Assembly (NCBI GenBank): GCA_002403295.1
Contig: DHHN01000072.1
Coordinates: forward strand, 30,944 to 36,148
From: a bacterium UBP1_UBA4771
GTDB taxonomy: Bacteria; Krumholzibacteriota; Krumholzibacteriia; Krumholzibacteriales; Krumholzibacteriaceae
Reading direction: 5' to 3'
Length of the DNA: 5,205 nt
In this document: positions 1 to 5,205 of the stretch, piece after piece
Layout: every line of letters starts with the position of its first letter
How positions within the stretch are numbered: position 1 is the stretch's first letter
Made by a program: the position numbers and the translations under genes
The notes under the pieces: model-generated
What the model was told of the DNA's origin: nothing
Databases searched by the model: none
What the model saw: only the letters and a program-made list of their open reading frames with translations

Positions 1-1580
1 CTCCCCATGAACGTGATGCTCGTCGGACTGCCGTTTTCGTCGAAACCGTTCGGCAGCACGACGCAGGGGTGGCCGGTGAGATTCGTGAGGAGCAGGTTCG
101 TCCCGCCGAAGGACGGCGATACCCACACGTCGACGTCGAGCCTCGCCATTTCGTCGACGATCAATCGGCGGAGGCGGTTCGCCTGGATGTATTCGACGGC
201 GGGGATGAAGCGCGATGAGCGGAACACGTTCGGCCATGCGTTGCGAACCTGGCGGACCATGAGATCGTCCCGCCCCGAGCGCGTGAGCTCGTCGAACGCG
301 GCCGCCGCCTCGGCGCTCAGGATGAACGATATCGAATGAACGGGATAATCGGGAAGCTCGATCGGAACGAGATCCGCGCCGAGGGAGCGGAGCGTCTCGA
401 GAGAGGCGAGATCGTTCCCCCTCCCCTCGTATTCCCCGTCGAAGGCGGATTTCAGATAGCCGACTCGGAGCTTCTTGAAATCGGCCTTCGACGCGTAGTC
501 GAAGTGAACGTCGAGGACCGTGCGGTCGAGGCCGTCGGGGCCGCGGATCGCCTCGAACACGATCGCGCAGTCCTCGACCGTGCGGCAGATGGGCCCGATC
601 TTGTCCATCGACCAGCTGAGCGCCATGGCGCCCGCGCGGCTCACGCGGCCGTACGTCGGGCGGAGCCCCGTCGCGCCGCAGCGCGTCGAGGGGGAGACGA
701 TCGACCCCCACGTCTCCGTGCCGACCCCGAAGGCGACGAGCCCGGCCGCGGTCGCCGCGGCCGAGCCGGCCGAGGAGCCGCTCGAGCCCTGCTCGAGGTT
801 CCACGGGTTGCGGGTCGTTCCGCCGAACCAGACATCCCCCCATGCGAGGGCCCCGAGCGTGAGCTTTGCGACGAGCACCGCTCCCGCTTCGTCGAGCTTG
901 CGAATCACCGAGGCGTCCTCGTCGAATACCTGATCCGCGTAGGGCATGGCGCCCCAGGTCGTCGGATACCCCTTCACGGCGAGGAGGTCCTTCGCCCCGT
1001 AGGGGATCCCGTGGAGGAGGCCGCGGTATCTTCCCCGTGCGATCTCCTCGTCGGCCCGCCGCGCGGCCTCGAGAGCGCGCGCCTCGGTGAGGGTGACGAC
1101 GCACTCGAGTTTCGGGCCGAACCGCTTGAGCCGGTCGAGATACATCTTCGTGAGCTCGGTCGAGGTGACCTTCCGGGTTCTCACGAGCTCGGCGAGGTCC
1201 CGCACCGGCAGAAAAGCGAGATCCTCGAGATCGCGCGGCCGATCGAGCCTGCGCGCCGGGCTCGGCGTGAACCTGCTTCGCCCCGTCGGAAGCGTGAAGC
1301 CGGCGGGAAGGGGATCGAACGCGATCGAAGGCGCGACGGCGTTCTCGAGCCGGATCCCCCGCAGAGCGATATAGCTCTCCAGATTTTCGACGAGATCCCC
1401 GAGCATCGAGTCGCGCTCGGCATCGGTGAACTCGAGCCCGATGATCCGCTCGGCCGCGGCGATATCCCGCGCCGCGACCTTCGGCTTCGACGCGGAGGCC
1501 GTATCCGCGGGGGCCGCGCCGGCGGGGGCCGACGCGGCGGCCGCAGCGATCGCCGCCAGCGCGAGCGTCCAGATCCTCAC
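1..1580 (-). CDS. Exported amidase-signature family hydrolase (C-terminus cut by window edge)
   Basis: Amidase-signature enzymes hydrolyse carboxamide bonds with a Ser-cisSer-Lys triad. All three residues are visible: Lys197 in GIPYGAKD, cis-Ser266 in GSSGSSAGSAAA, and nucleophile Ser293 in GTETWGSI; the spacing (69 and 27 residues) is close to that of known members. The start is GTG at 1580, with AAAGGAG five bases upstream. An ATG two bases earlier reads ATG-TGA and cannot be used. Residues 1-25 form a signal peptide (one Arg, an Ala-rich hydrophobic core, Ala-x-Ala sites), so the enzyme is probably periplasmic or secreted. Residues 38-95 are a family-specific lead-in; the amidase domain starts near 124. 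The frame is open for 526 codons and leaves the window just after the conserved GHPCVVLPNGF...SPTSITFMG segment, so perhaps 40-60 residues are missing. The secretion signal and TETWGS motif argue against the tRNA amidotransferase subunit GatA. The substrate cannot be told from the sequence. Confidence 0.93.
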   Translation of the reverse strand, partial: MRIWTLALAAIAAAAASAPAGAAPADTASASKPKVAARDIAAAERIIGLEFTDAERDSMLGDLVENLESYIALRGIRLENAVAPSIAFDPLPAGFTLPTGRSRFTPSPARRLDRPRDLEDLAFLPVRDLAELVRTRKVTSTELTKMYLDRLKRFGPKLECVVTLTEARALEAARRADEEIARGRYRGLLHGIPYGAKDLLAVKGYPTTWGAMPYADQVFDEDASVIRKLDEAGAVLVAKLTLGALAWGDVWFGGTTRNPWNLEQGSSGSSAGSAAATAAGLVAFGVGTETWGSIVSPSTRCGATGLRPTYGRVSRAGAMALSWSMDKIGPICRTVEDCAIVFEAIRGPDGLDRTVLDVHFDYASKADFKKLRVGYLKSAFDGEYEGRGNDLASLETLRSLGADLVPIELPDYPVHSISFILSAEAAAAFDELTRSGRDDLMVRQVRNAWPNVFRSSRFIPAVEYIQANRLRRLIVDEMARLDVDVWVSPSFGGTNLLLTNLTGHPCVVLPNGFDENGSPTSITFMG

Positions 1581-1585
1581 ATCGG

Positions 1586-1592
1586 CTCCTTT
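1586..1592 (-). promoter_or_regulatory. Ribosome binding site fixing the GTG start of the amidase
   Basis: On the minus strand the sequence reads AAAGGAG, then CCGAT, then GTG. The five-base spacing fits the GTG at 1580. The overlapping ATG at 1582 would meet TGA as its second codon, so this site decides in favour of GTG. Confidence 0.7.
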
Positions 1593-1595
1593 CGA

Positions 1596-1633
1596 CGTCC
1601 GGTTTCGCCGGACATTCCGTTTGCCGCCGGACG
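1596..1633 (-). promoter_or_regulatory. Hairpin with an alternative pairing partner, upstream of the amidase
   Basis: In the 61-base gap between the DUF885 stop and the amidase start, GTCCGG (1608-1613) and CCGGAC (1597-1602) form a perfect 6-bp stem with a CGAAA loop. It ends four bases before the ribosome binding site. A second copy of the 8-base word GTCCGGCG lies at 1625-1632. Through CGTCCGG (1627-1633) this copy can pair over 7 bp with the same downstream arm (1596-1602). The two stems exclude each other. There is no U-run, so this is not a standard intrinsic terminator. It could stabilise the messenger, attenuate expression or be chance in GC-rich DNA. The pairing is seen; any function is inferred. 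Confidence 0.35.
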
Positions 1634-1641
1634 GGGCGCGC

Positions 1642-2988
1642 TCACCGCAGGTTCGACGGCGTCTGCGGGGTGCTCAGCAGCCCGCCGAAGAGCCGCCAGC
1701 GCTCCTCGGGCGCCGCCGCCCGGCTCTCTATGTATTCCTTCACGAGGTCGTATCCGACGCTGTAGTTGATGACGTAGCTGCGGAACTCGTCCATGAACGC
1801 GACGAGCTTCTTCGCGCGCTCGAGCGAAATGAGGGCGCGCTCCGAGAGCCACACCGCCGCATCCTCCGCCGTCATCGCGCCGTCGAGATACCGGCGCGCG
1901 GCCTCGTTTTCGGCGCGCCGGAGCTTCCGCTGGAGCTCCCGGATCTCATAGTAGCGCTCCGCCTCCGAGGGGTCGAGGCCGGCGAGCGGAAAGAGCGCGT
2001 CGCGCTCGAAGGCGATCCGTTCGGGGCGCGGAAACGCAAGCTCGACCCCGTAGTTCGCCGTGCCCTCGGAGATGGGGGATTGCGGGCAGTGGAGCGGCCC
2101 GACGCAGAACTCGATCCAGCCTCTCCCCTCGAGGAGATGGGTCTCGAGGAGGACGTTGTAGACGTGGTGGCCGGGGTATCCCTCGTGGCAGGCGAGACCG
2201 ACGGGCGAATCTATGTACGTGGGAAGATCGGTGTTGATCTCGATGAGGCTCCGGCGGCCTCCCTGGTACCAGTTGTACGCCCCCCACGACGTGCCGGTGA
2301 CGTACGAGACGGTGAACGATTCGTCGTCGGGCAGTTCGAGACGCTCCTTCGTCCGCCTGCGCGCCTCCGCGATCGCGGCCGCGAAGACGGTATCGAGCCT
2401 CTCCCGCGGAATGATGAAGCGCTTCCTGAACCGCTCGACGCGATCGAGGAGCGTCCCCTCGCCGGGAGGCACGATCGCTTCGAGACGGGCGATCGTCTCG
2501 AGACCCTCCGTCTCGTCGTACGGCGGCGCCTCGGCGTCGTAGATGGCCCGCGACTCCTCGTCGAATGACATCCGCGCGCCACGGAGCATGCGGGCGCGGG
2601 CGCCGAGCGACTCGAGGTGCTTCTCGAGGAATCGCTTCCGCAGCCGTTCGATCTCCTCGCCGCGGGAGACGTCGATCGCGGCGAGCGCCGCCAGAACGCC
2701 CGCGGCCTCGCGTTCGATCGCCTCGAGGGGCGCCCTCGCGCGCTTCGCCTGTTCCCGCCACTCGGCCGGACCGAAGTATGCGTCGATGTAGGACGGCTCG
2801 TGCTCCCCCACGGCAAGCGCGAGCTTCACGTACGACTCGGCGATTCCGTTCATCATGGACGATGCCTCGCGCGGCGGCTGCGCCGGATCGCGCGGACCCA
2901 ATCCGGCGGCCGCCATCGAATGAAATGAAACCATCGCCGCCGCGAAAACCGCCGCGGCGGCGCCGAACGTTCGAGAACGGAGCTTCAT
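1642..2988 (-). CDS. Exported DUF885 family protein, putative metallopeptidase (448 aa)
   Basis: This matches the DUF885 (COG4805-like) family, thought to be metal-dependent peptidases but poorly characterised. The hallmark is HEGYPGHH at residues 268-275 (the HExxPGH pattern), followed 40 residues later by Glu308 in SEGTANYG. His268, Glu269, His274 and Glu308 are the likely metal-site and catalytic residues. The C-terminal RSYVINYSVGYDLV stretch (403-416) is also typical. Residues 1-29 look like a signal peptide: Lys/Arg at 2-6, a hydrophobic Ala-rich core, and a cleavage site near SMAAAG. The protein is therefore probably periplasmic or secreted. The ATG start at 2988 has GGGAG eight bases upstream. 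The frame stays open upstream to about 3597, but that part overlaps the GAF gene and is not family-like. At 448 aa it is shorter than many DUF885 proteins of about 550-600 aa, with no sign of a frameshift. It lies 32 bases after the GAF gene and 61 bases before the amidase, so co-expression is plausible. The substrate is unknown. Confidence 0.9.
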   Translation of the reverse strand: MKLRSRTFGAAAAVFAAAMVSFHSMAAAGLGPRDPAQPPREASSMMNGIAESYVKLALAVGEHEPSYIDAYFGPAEWREQAKRARAPLEAIEREAAGVLAALAAIDVSRGEEIERLRKRFLEKHLESLGARARMLRGARMSFDEESRAIYDAEAPPYDETEGLETIARLEAIVPPGEGTLLDRVERFRKRFIIPRERLDTVFAAAIAEARRRTKERLELPDDESFTVSYVTGTSWGAYNWYQGGRRSLIEINTDLPTYIDSPVGLACHEGYPGHHVYNVLLETHLLEGRGWIEFCVGPLHCPQSPISEGTANYGVELAFPRPERIAFERDALFPLAGLDPSEAERYYEIRELQRKLRRAENEAARRYLDGAMTAEDAAVWLSERALISLERAKKLVAFMDEFRSYVINYSVGYDLVKEYIESRAAAPEERWRLFGGLLSTPQTPSNLR

Positions 2989-2996
2989 GGCGATAT

Positions 2997-3001
2997 CTCC
3001 C
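2997..3001 (-). promoter_or_regulatory. Ribosome binding site of the DUF885 gene
   Basis: GGGAG on the minus strand lies eight bases before the ATG at 2988. It supports this internal start over the much longer upstream open frame. Confidence 0.6.
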
Positions 3002-3020
3002 TTCGTGCGTGAAGCGGCGG

Positions 3021-3479
3021 CTAGGCGGGGAGCTCGAGCAGAACCTCGAGGAGGCGCTTGAGTCCCGACTCGTCGCCGCCGTCGAACCGCCTCGCGACGG
3101 GGCTGTCCACGTCGAGGACGCCGACGAGCTCGCCGCGCCGGATGATCGGAACGACGATCTCCGCGTTGGAAGCGGCGTCGCAGGCGATGTGCTCGGGACA
3201 CGCGTGCACGTCCCCGGCGACCACGGTCGCGCGCTCGCGCGCCGCCCTTCCGACGAGCCCGGAATCGATCGATATGCGCGAGCGCGCCGGGAGCCCCTGG
3301 AACGGCCCGAGCACGAGATCGCGGCCCTTGAGAAGGTAGAATCCGACCCAGTTGATATCCGGCAGGCCGTGATAGATCAGGGCGACGGTATTCGCGGCAC
3401 GGGCCGTGAAATCGGTCTCTCCGGCGAGGCGAAGCCGGAGACGCTCGACGAGATCCGCGTATGCCCGCGCCTTCTCCAT
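3021..3479 (-). CDS. GAF-domain protein, free methionine-(R)-sulfoxide reductase family (152 aa)
   Basis: The whole protein is one GAF domain of the fRMsr (MsrC/YebR) type, which reduces free methionine-(R)-sulfoxide in the cytoplasm using cysteines recycled by thioredoxin. Family landmarks in order are NWVGFYLL (43-50), LVLGPFQG (55-62), GDVHACPEHIACDAASNAEI (89-108) and GVLDVDSP (120-127). Substrate-pocket residues recalled from the E. coli and Neisseria enzymes are kept: Trp44, Glu107, Asp123 and Asp125 align with positions 62, 125, 141 and 143 at a constant offset of 18. Of the three family cysteines (84, 94, 118), only the last is present, as Cys100. The other two are Arg66 and Val76. 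A non-standard Cys94 sits six residues before Cys100. Activity may therefore be altered or lost. The ATG at 3479 has GGGGAG nine bases upstream. There is no signal peptide, so it is cytoplasmic. It follows the ZIP gene after 117 bases and precedes DUF885 by 32. Family membership is firm; the enzymatic role is less so. Confidence 0.9.
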   Translation of the reverse strand: MEKARAYADLVERLRLRLAGETDFTARAANTVALIYHGLPDINWVGFYLLKGRDLVLGPFQGLPARSRISIDSGLVGRAARERATVVAGDVHACPEHIACDAASNAEIVVPIIRRGELVGVLDVDSPVARRFDGGDESGLKRLLEVLLELPA

Positions 3480-3507
3480 ATTCCCTCTCTCCCCGCGGGC
3501 ACGGCCG

Positions 3508-3584
3508 CGTTCCCGCCGCGCGTTCCACCGTCGAATCTTCGCCGCCCGCCGCGCTCCGGGGAACGTACCACGGGCGCGGGAACG
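3508..3584. repeat. 9-bp inverted repeat with long spacer in the ZIP-GAF gap
   Basis: CGTTCCCGC at 3508-3516 is the exact reverse complement of GCGGGAACG at 3576-3584, with 59 bases between. Both arms lie in the 117-base gap between the ZIP stop and the GAF start. No U-run follows on the minus strand, so this is not a clear terminator. It may be chance in GC-rich sequence. Confidence 0.25.
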
Positions 3585-3596
3585 GCAACAAGCCCA

Positions 3597-4499
3597 TTAT
3601 CGCTCGAGGAGCAGGAGGCTCAGCGCCATGACCGCCATGCCGGCCATGAGGCCGTAGATGCTGTCGTGGCCCCTGCCGTAGGCGCGGCTCGTCGGGAGAA
3701 GCTCGTCGAGGCTGATGTACACCATGACGCCCGCGACGCCGCCGAAGAGGACGCCCATCACCTGCGGAGGGATCGCTCCGCCCTCGCCGCCCGCGAGAAA
3801 CCGCAGCAGCACGTACGCGATCGCGGCGCCCGCCGGCTCGGCGAGACCGCTCAGGAAGGAATAGGCGAACGCCTTCCTGCGGTTCCCCGTCGCGTAGAAG
3901 ATCGGCACGGATACGCTTATCCCCTCGGGGATGTTGTGCAGGGCGACCGCCGCCGCGATCGCGACGCCGAGCGCCGGATCGTGCAACGCGGCGAGAAACG
4001 TCGCGAGCCCCTCCGGAAAATTGTGAATGGCGATCGCGAGCGCGGTGAACATCCCCATGCGCATGAGCTTGTGGCGATCGCGGCCGTGGTCGTGAACGCC
4101 CGGCGCTCCGGCGCCCGGCTCGGCTCTTCCCCCGAAGTCCGGCGTCGGCGCCAGGCGGTCGTGCAGCGGCGCCGTCTCCTCCTCCGAATGGGTCTCGTGC
4201 GGGTTCTCGGCCGCCGGTATGAGCCTGTCGATGAGGCCCATCGCGAACATGCCGCCGAAGAACGACGCCGCGTTGACCCAGTGCGCCCGGTGCGGACCGT
4301 AGATCGCGGCGAGCGACGCGCCCCCCTTGACGAGGATCTCGACGAACGACACGTACAGCATCACGCCGGCCGAGAAGCCGGTCGCGACCGAGAGAAAGCG
4401 ATAGTTCGTCCGCTTCGCCGTGAACGCGATGACGCTCCCGACGCCGGTCGCCATGCCGGCGAAGAGGGTCAACCCGAACGCCCTCAGGACATCATTCAT
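3597..4499 (-). CDS. ZIP family divalent metal transporter (ZupT/GufA-like, 300 aa)
   Basis: ZIP transporters bring Zn2+ and other divalent metals into the cytoplasm across the inner membrane. The two metal-site signatures are intact: HNFPEG at 159-164 in helix 4 and HNIPEG at 188-193 in helix 5. SGLAEPAGA follows at 217-225, as in the ZupT branch. About eight membrane segments can be drawn: 8-28, 36-58, 76-95, 150-172, 175-199, 211-235, 245-265 and 281-299. The loop between helices 3 and 4 (about 96-149) is long and rich in His and acidic residues, including HETHSEEE (101-108) and HDHGRDRH (136-143). It probably binds metal and explains the length of 300 aa against about 257 for E. coli ZupT. 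I chose the ATG at 4499 because family similarity begins there. It overlaps the end of the upstream membrane-protein gene by 8 bases, and the Shine-Dalgarno is weak, which suggests translational coupling. A 19-residue upstream extension in frame is basic and not family-like. Zinc is the likeliest substrate, but ZupT-type proteins are broad. Confidence 0.94.
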   Translation of the reverse strand: MNDVLRAFGLTLFAGMATGVGSVIAFTAKRTNYRFLSVATGFSAGVMLYVSFVEILVKGGASLAAIYGPHRAHWVNAASFFGGMFAMGLIDRLIPAAENPHETHSEEETAPLHDRLAPTPDFGGRAEPGAGAPGVHDHGRDRHKLMRMGMFTALAIAIHNFPEGLATFLAALHDPALGVAIAAAVALHNIPEGISVSVPIFYATGNRRKAFAYSFLSGLAEPAGAAIAYVLLRFLAGGEGGAIPPQVMGVLFGGVAGVMVYISLDELLPTSRAYGRGHDSIYGLMAGMAVMALSLLLLER

Positions 4500-5007
4500 C
4501 GCATCGCCGCCTCGCACGCTCCGCCGGATGCGCGTCCCCGCGCTCCCGGCCCGCACGCGCGCCCCCGCCGGAATCGACGTCCCCGTCGCGAGTCGCGGCG
4601 CGGCGCTCGGGCATTCCGGCGCGGGACCGCGCCGCGGCCATGCCCGCCCCCACGGCGACGGCGTTCACCGGCAGTTGAAACGCCCACAGAGCGGCTATAT
4701 TGCCGAACGACGTGAGATATCCCTGCGAGAAGAAGTGCATCGGCACGAACGCGAGCGCGGCCCACGCGGGCGCGAGCCCCCAGACCCGGAACCCGTCCCC
4801 CGCCCCGCGGAGGCGAAACGCCCTCGGCGCGATCCCGCTCGACACGACGAGCCATGCGGCGAAGAACGCAACGCTCAGCGCGGCGGCGACGGGCGCCTGC
4901 ACCATGATCTGATTCGCGGACTTGACGAACCGATGGATCGCGAAGCCGGCGAGGATCGCCGCGAGGTTCGCGAAGCCGAGCACGGCCGAATGAAGCGCTA
5001 TCCTCAC
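4492..5007 (-). CDS. Unrecognised small membrane protein with four predicted TM segments (171 aa)
   Basis: I do not recognise a family. Four hydrophobic segments are visible at about residues 5-27, 38-60, 75-98 and 103-125, so it is an inner-membrane protein. Features of note are AIHRFVKSANQ after segment 1 and VPMHFFSQGYLTSFGN spanning the end of segment 3 and the start of segment 4. Residues 127-171 form a polar tail rich in Arg, Gly, Ala and Asp with no hydrophobic stretch. I chose the GTG start at 5007, preceded by AAAGGGGGG two bases away. An alternative GTG at 5025 in the same frame overlaps the upstream stop codon and would add six residues (VNERGD). The gene begins 14 bases after the UppP-like stop and its own stop lies 8 bases inside the ZIP gene, so all three are probably co-transcribed. 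The context hints at an envelope or metal-transport link, but that is only proximity. The membrane segments make the reading frame credible; the tail is less certain. Confidence 0.7.
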   Translation of the reverse strand: MRIALHSAVLGFANLAAILAGFAIHRFVKSANQIMVQAPVAAALSVAFFAAWLVVSSGIAPRAFRLRGAGDGFRVWGLAPAWAALAFVPMHFFSQGYLTSFGNIAALWAFQLPVNAVAVGAGMAAARSRAGMPERRAATRDGDVDSGGGARAGRERGDAHPAERARRRCDE

Positions 5008-5009
5008 GT

Positions 5010-5018
5010 CCCCCCTTT
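5010..5018 (-). promoter_or_regulatory. Purine-rich ribosome binding site of the four-TM protein
   Basis: AAAGGGGGG on the minus strand lies directly before the GTG at 5007, with its AAAGG core about six bases away. It supports this start over the GTG at 5025, which sits inside the upstream gene's end. Confidence 0.45.
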
Positions 5019-5021
5019 CGT

Positions 5022-5205
5022 TCACCGAAACGCGAAATAGACGAAGGCCGCGGCCCCGGCGGGAAGAAGATAATAGGCGAAGCGGTGCAAGGCGCCTCTC
5101 GTGAGGATGCCGATGAGAAGCCTGAGCGCGAGCCACCCCACGAGAAATGCGGTCGCCGCGCCGACGACGAGCGGCAGGAGCGCGTGCGCCGACGTCGCCG
5201 GCGGC
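5022..5205 (-). CDS. uppP: C-terminal part of an undecaprenyl-diphosphatase (UppP/BacA family), N-terminus outside window
   Basis: Only the last 60 codons are present. They end in a TGA at 5022-5024. The segment AFLVGWLALRLLIGILTRGA followed by LHRFAYYLL is typical of the last two membrane helices of UppP/BacA, where a G(W/Y)LALxxLL helix is followed by a basic turn and then xFAYY. UppP dephosphorylates undecaprenyl pyrophosphate in the inner membrane, recycling the lipid carrier used for peptidoglycan and other envelope polymers, and its overexpression confers bacitracin resistance. The catalytic motifs lie in the missing N-terminal part and cannot be checked. It ends 14 bases before the four-TM protein gene, so it is probably the first visible gene of that cluster. 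The call rests on one conserved C-terminal block, so another polytopic membrane protein is possible. Confidence 0.72.
   Translation of the reverse strand, partial: PPATSAHALLPLVVGAATAFLVGWLALRLLIGILTRGALHRFAYYLLPAGAAAFVYFAFR

Noticed and set aside
1580..1582. ATG at 1582 as the amidase start
   Set aside because: It is out of frame and followed at once by TGA. The overlapping GTG at 1580 reads into the signal peptide and amidase domain.
336..1769. 477-codon plus-strand open frame opposite the amidase
   Set aside because: It is Arg/Glu/Pro-rich, with no recognisable domain, and lies antisense to a clearly conserved amidase. It results from high GC with few stop codons.
1426..2568. 380-codon plus-strand open frame opposite DUF885
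   Set aside because: Antisense to the HEGYPGHH gene, with biased low-complexity composition and no family features.
1946..2761. Long minus-strand open frames overlapping DUF885 in other phases (also 2211-2816)
   Set aside because: Shadow frames of the DUF885 gene, Arg-rich, with no conserved motif.
3550..3596. Possible promoter for the GAF gene (TTGTTG at 3586-3591 on the minus strand)
   Set aside because: About 17 bases downstream there is only GTACGT, a poor -10 match, so the case is too weak to report.
2989..3597. Upstream in-frame extension of DUF885 to a 651-residue protein
   Set aside because: The extension overlaps the whole GAF gene in another phase, is low-complexity, and lies ahead of a proper signal peptide with its own ribosome binding site.
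4500..4556. Upstream 19-residue extension of the ZIP protein
   Set aside because: It is basic, lacks family similarity, and lies within the upstream gene's coding tail. The ATG at 4499 fits the ZIP N-terminus.
2565..4715. 716-codon plus-strand open frame
   Set aside because: It spans the antisense of parts of four real genes and their gaps, and is dominated by Arg, Pro, Ala and Glu. A real gene would not run through the complement of several conserved coding regions.
1..5205. CRISPR array, tRNA, rRNA, insertion sequence, toxin-antitoxin or phage genes
   Set aside because: I looked for repeat-spacer periodicity, terminal inverted repeats, tRNA arms and small paired genes on both strands and found none. 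The window is filled by ordinary coding sequence.

Overview
This is a GC-rich bacterial window in which every supportable gene lies on the minus strand, so transcription runs from position 5205 towards position 1. The long open frames on the plus strand, and several on the minus strand, are by-products of high GC and few stop codons. Gene content and composition suggest a high-GC bacterium, probably Gram-negative-like because two adjacent enzymes carry export signals. I cannot place it more precisely from this sequence.

In transcription order the window holds six genes. (1) The C-terminal end of an undecaprenyl-diphosphatase (UppP/BacA) type membrane protein, cut by the right edge. (2) A small protein with four predicted membrane segments and a polar Arg-rich tail, family not recognised. 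(3) A ZIP-family (ZupT/GufA-like) divalent metal transporter whose start overlaps the end of gene 2 by 8 bases. (4) A single GAF-domain protein of the free methionine-(R)-sulfoxide reductase family, after a 117-base gap. (5) An exported DUF885 protein with an HEGYPGHH putative metal site, after 32 bases. (6) An exported amidase-signature hydrolase, after 61 bases, running off the left edge. No gene-free stretch exceeds 120 bases. I saw no tRNA, rRNA, CRISPR array, insertion sequence or convincing terminator.

The first three genes form a tight cluster (14-base gap, then an 8-base overlap). The last three may form a second unit. Functionally the window looks like envelope and housekeeping chromosome: lipid-carrier recycling, metal uptake, repair of oxidised methionine, and two exported hydrolases that could act on peptides or amides outside the cytoplasm. 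Any shared pathway is inference.

I do not see a clear new multi-gene system. The best leads are: a methionine sulfoxide reductase homologue that keeps the substrate-binding residues and one cysteine but lacks the other two usual cysteines, with a new cysteine six residues before the retained one; the unrecognised four-segment membrane protein; and a pair of mutually exclusive hairpins just ahead of the amidase ribosome binding site.
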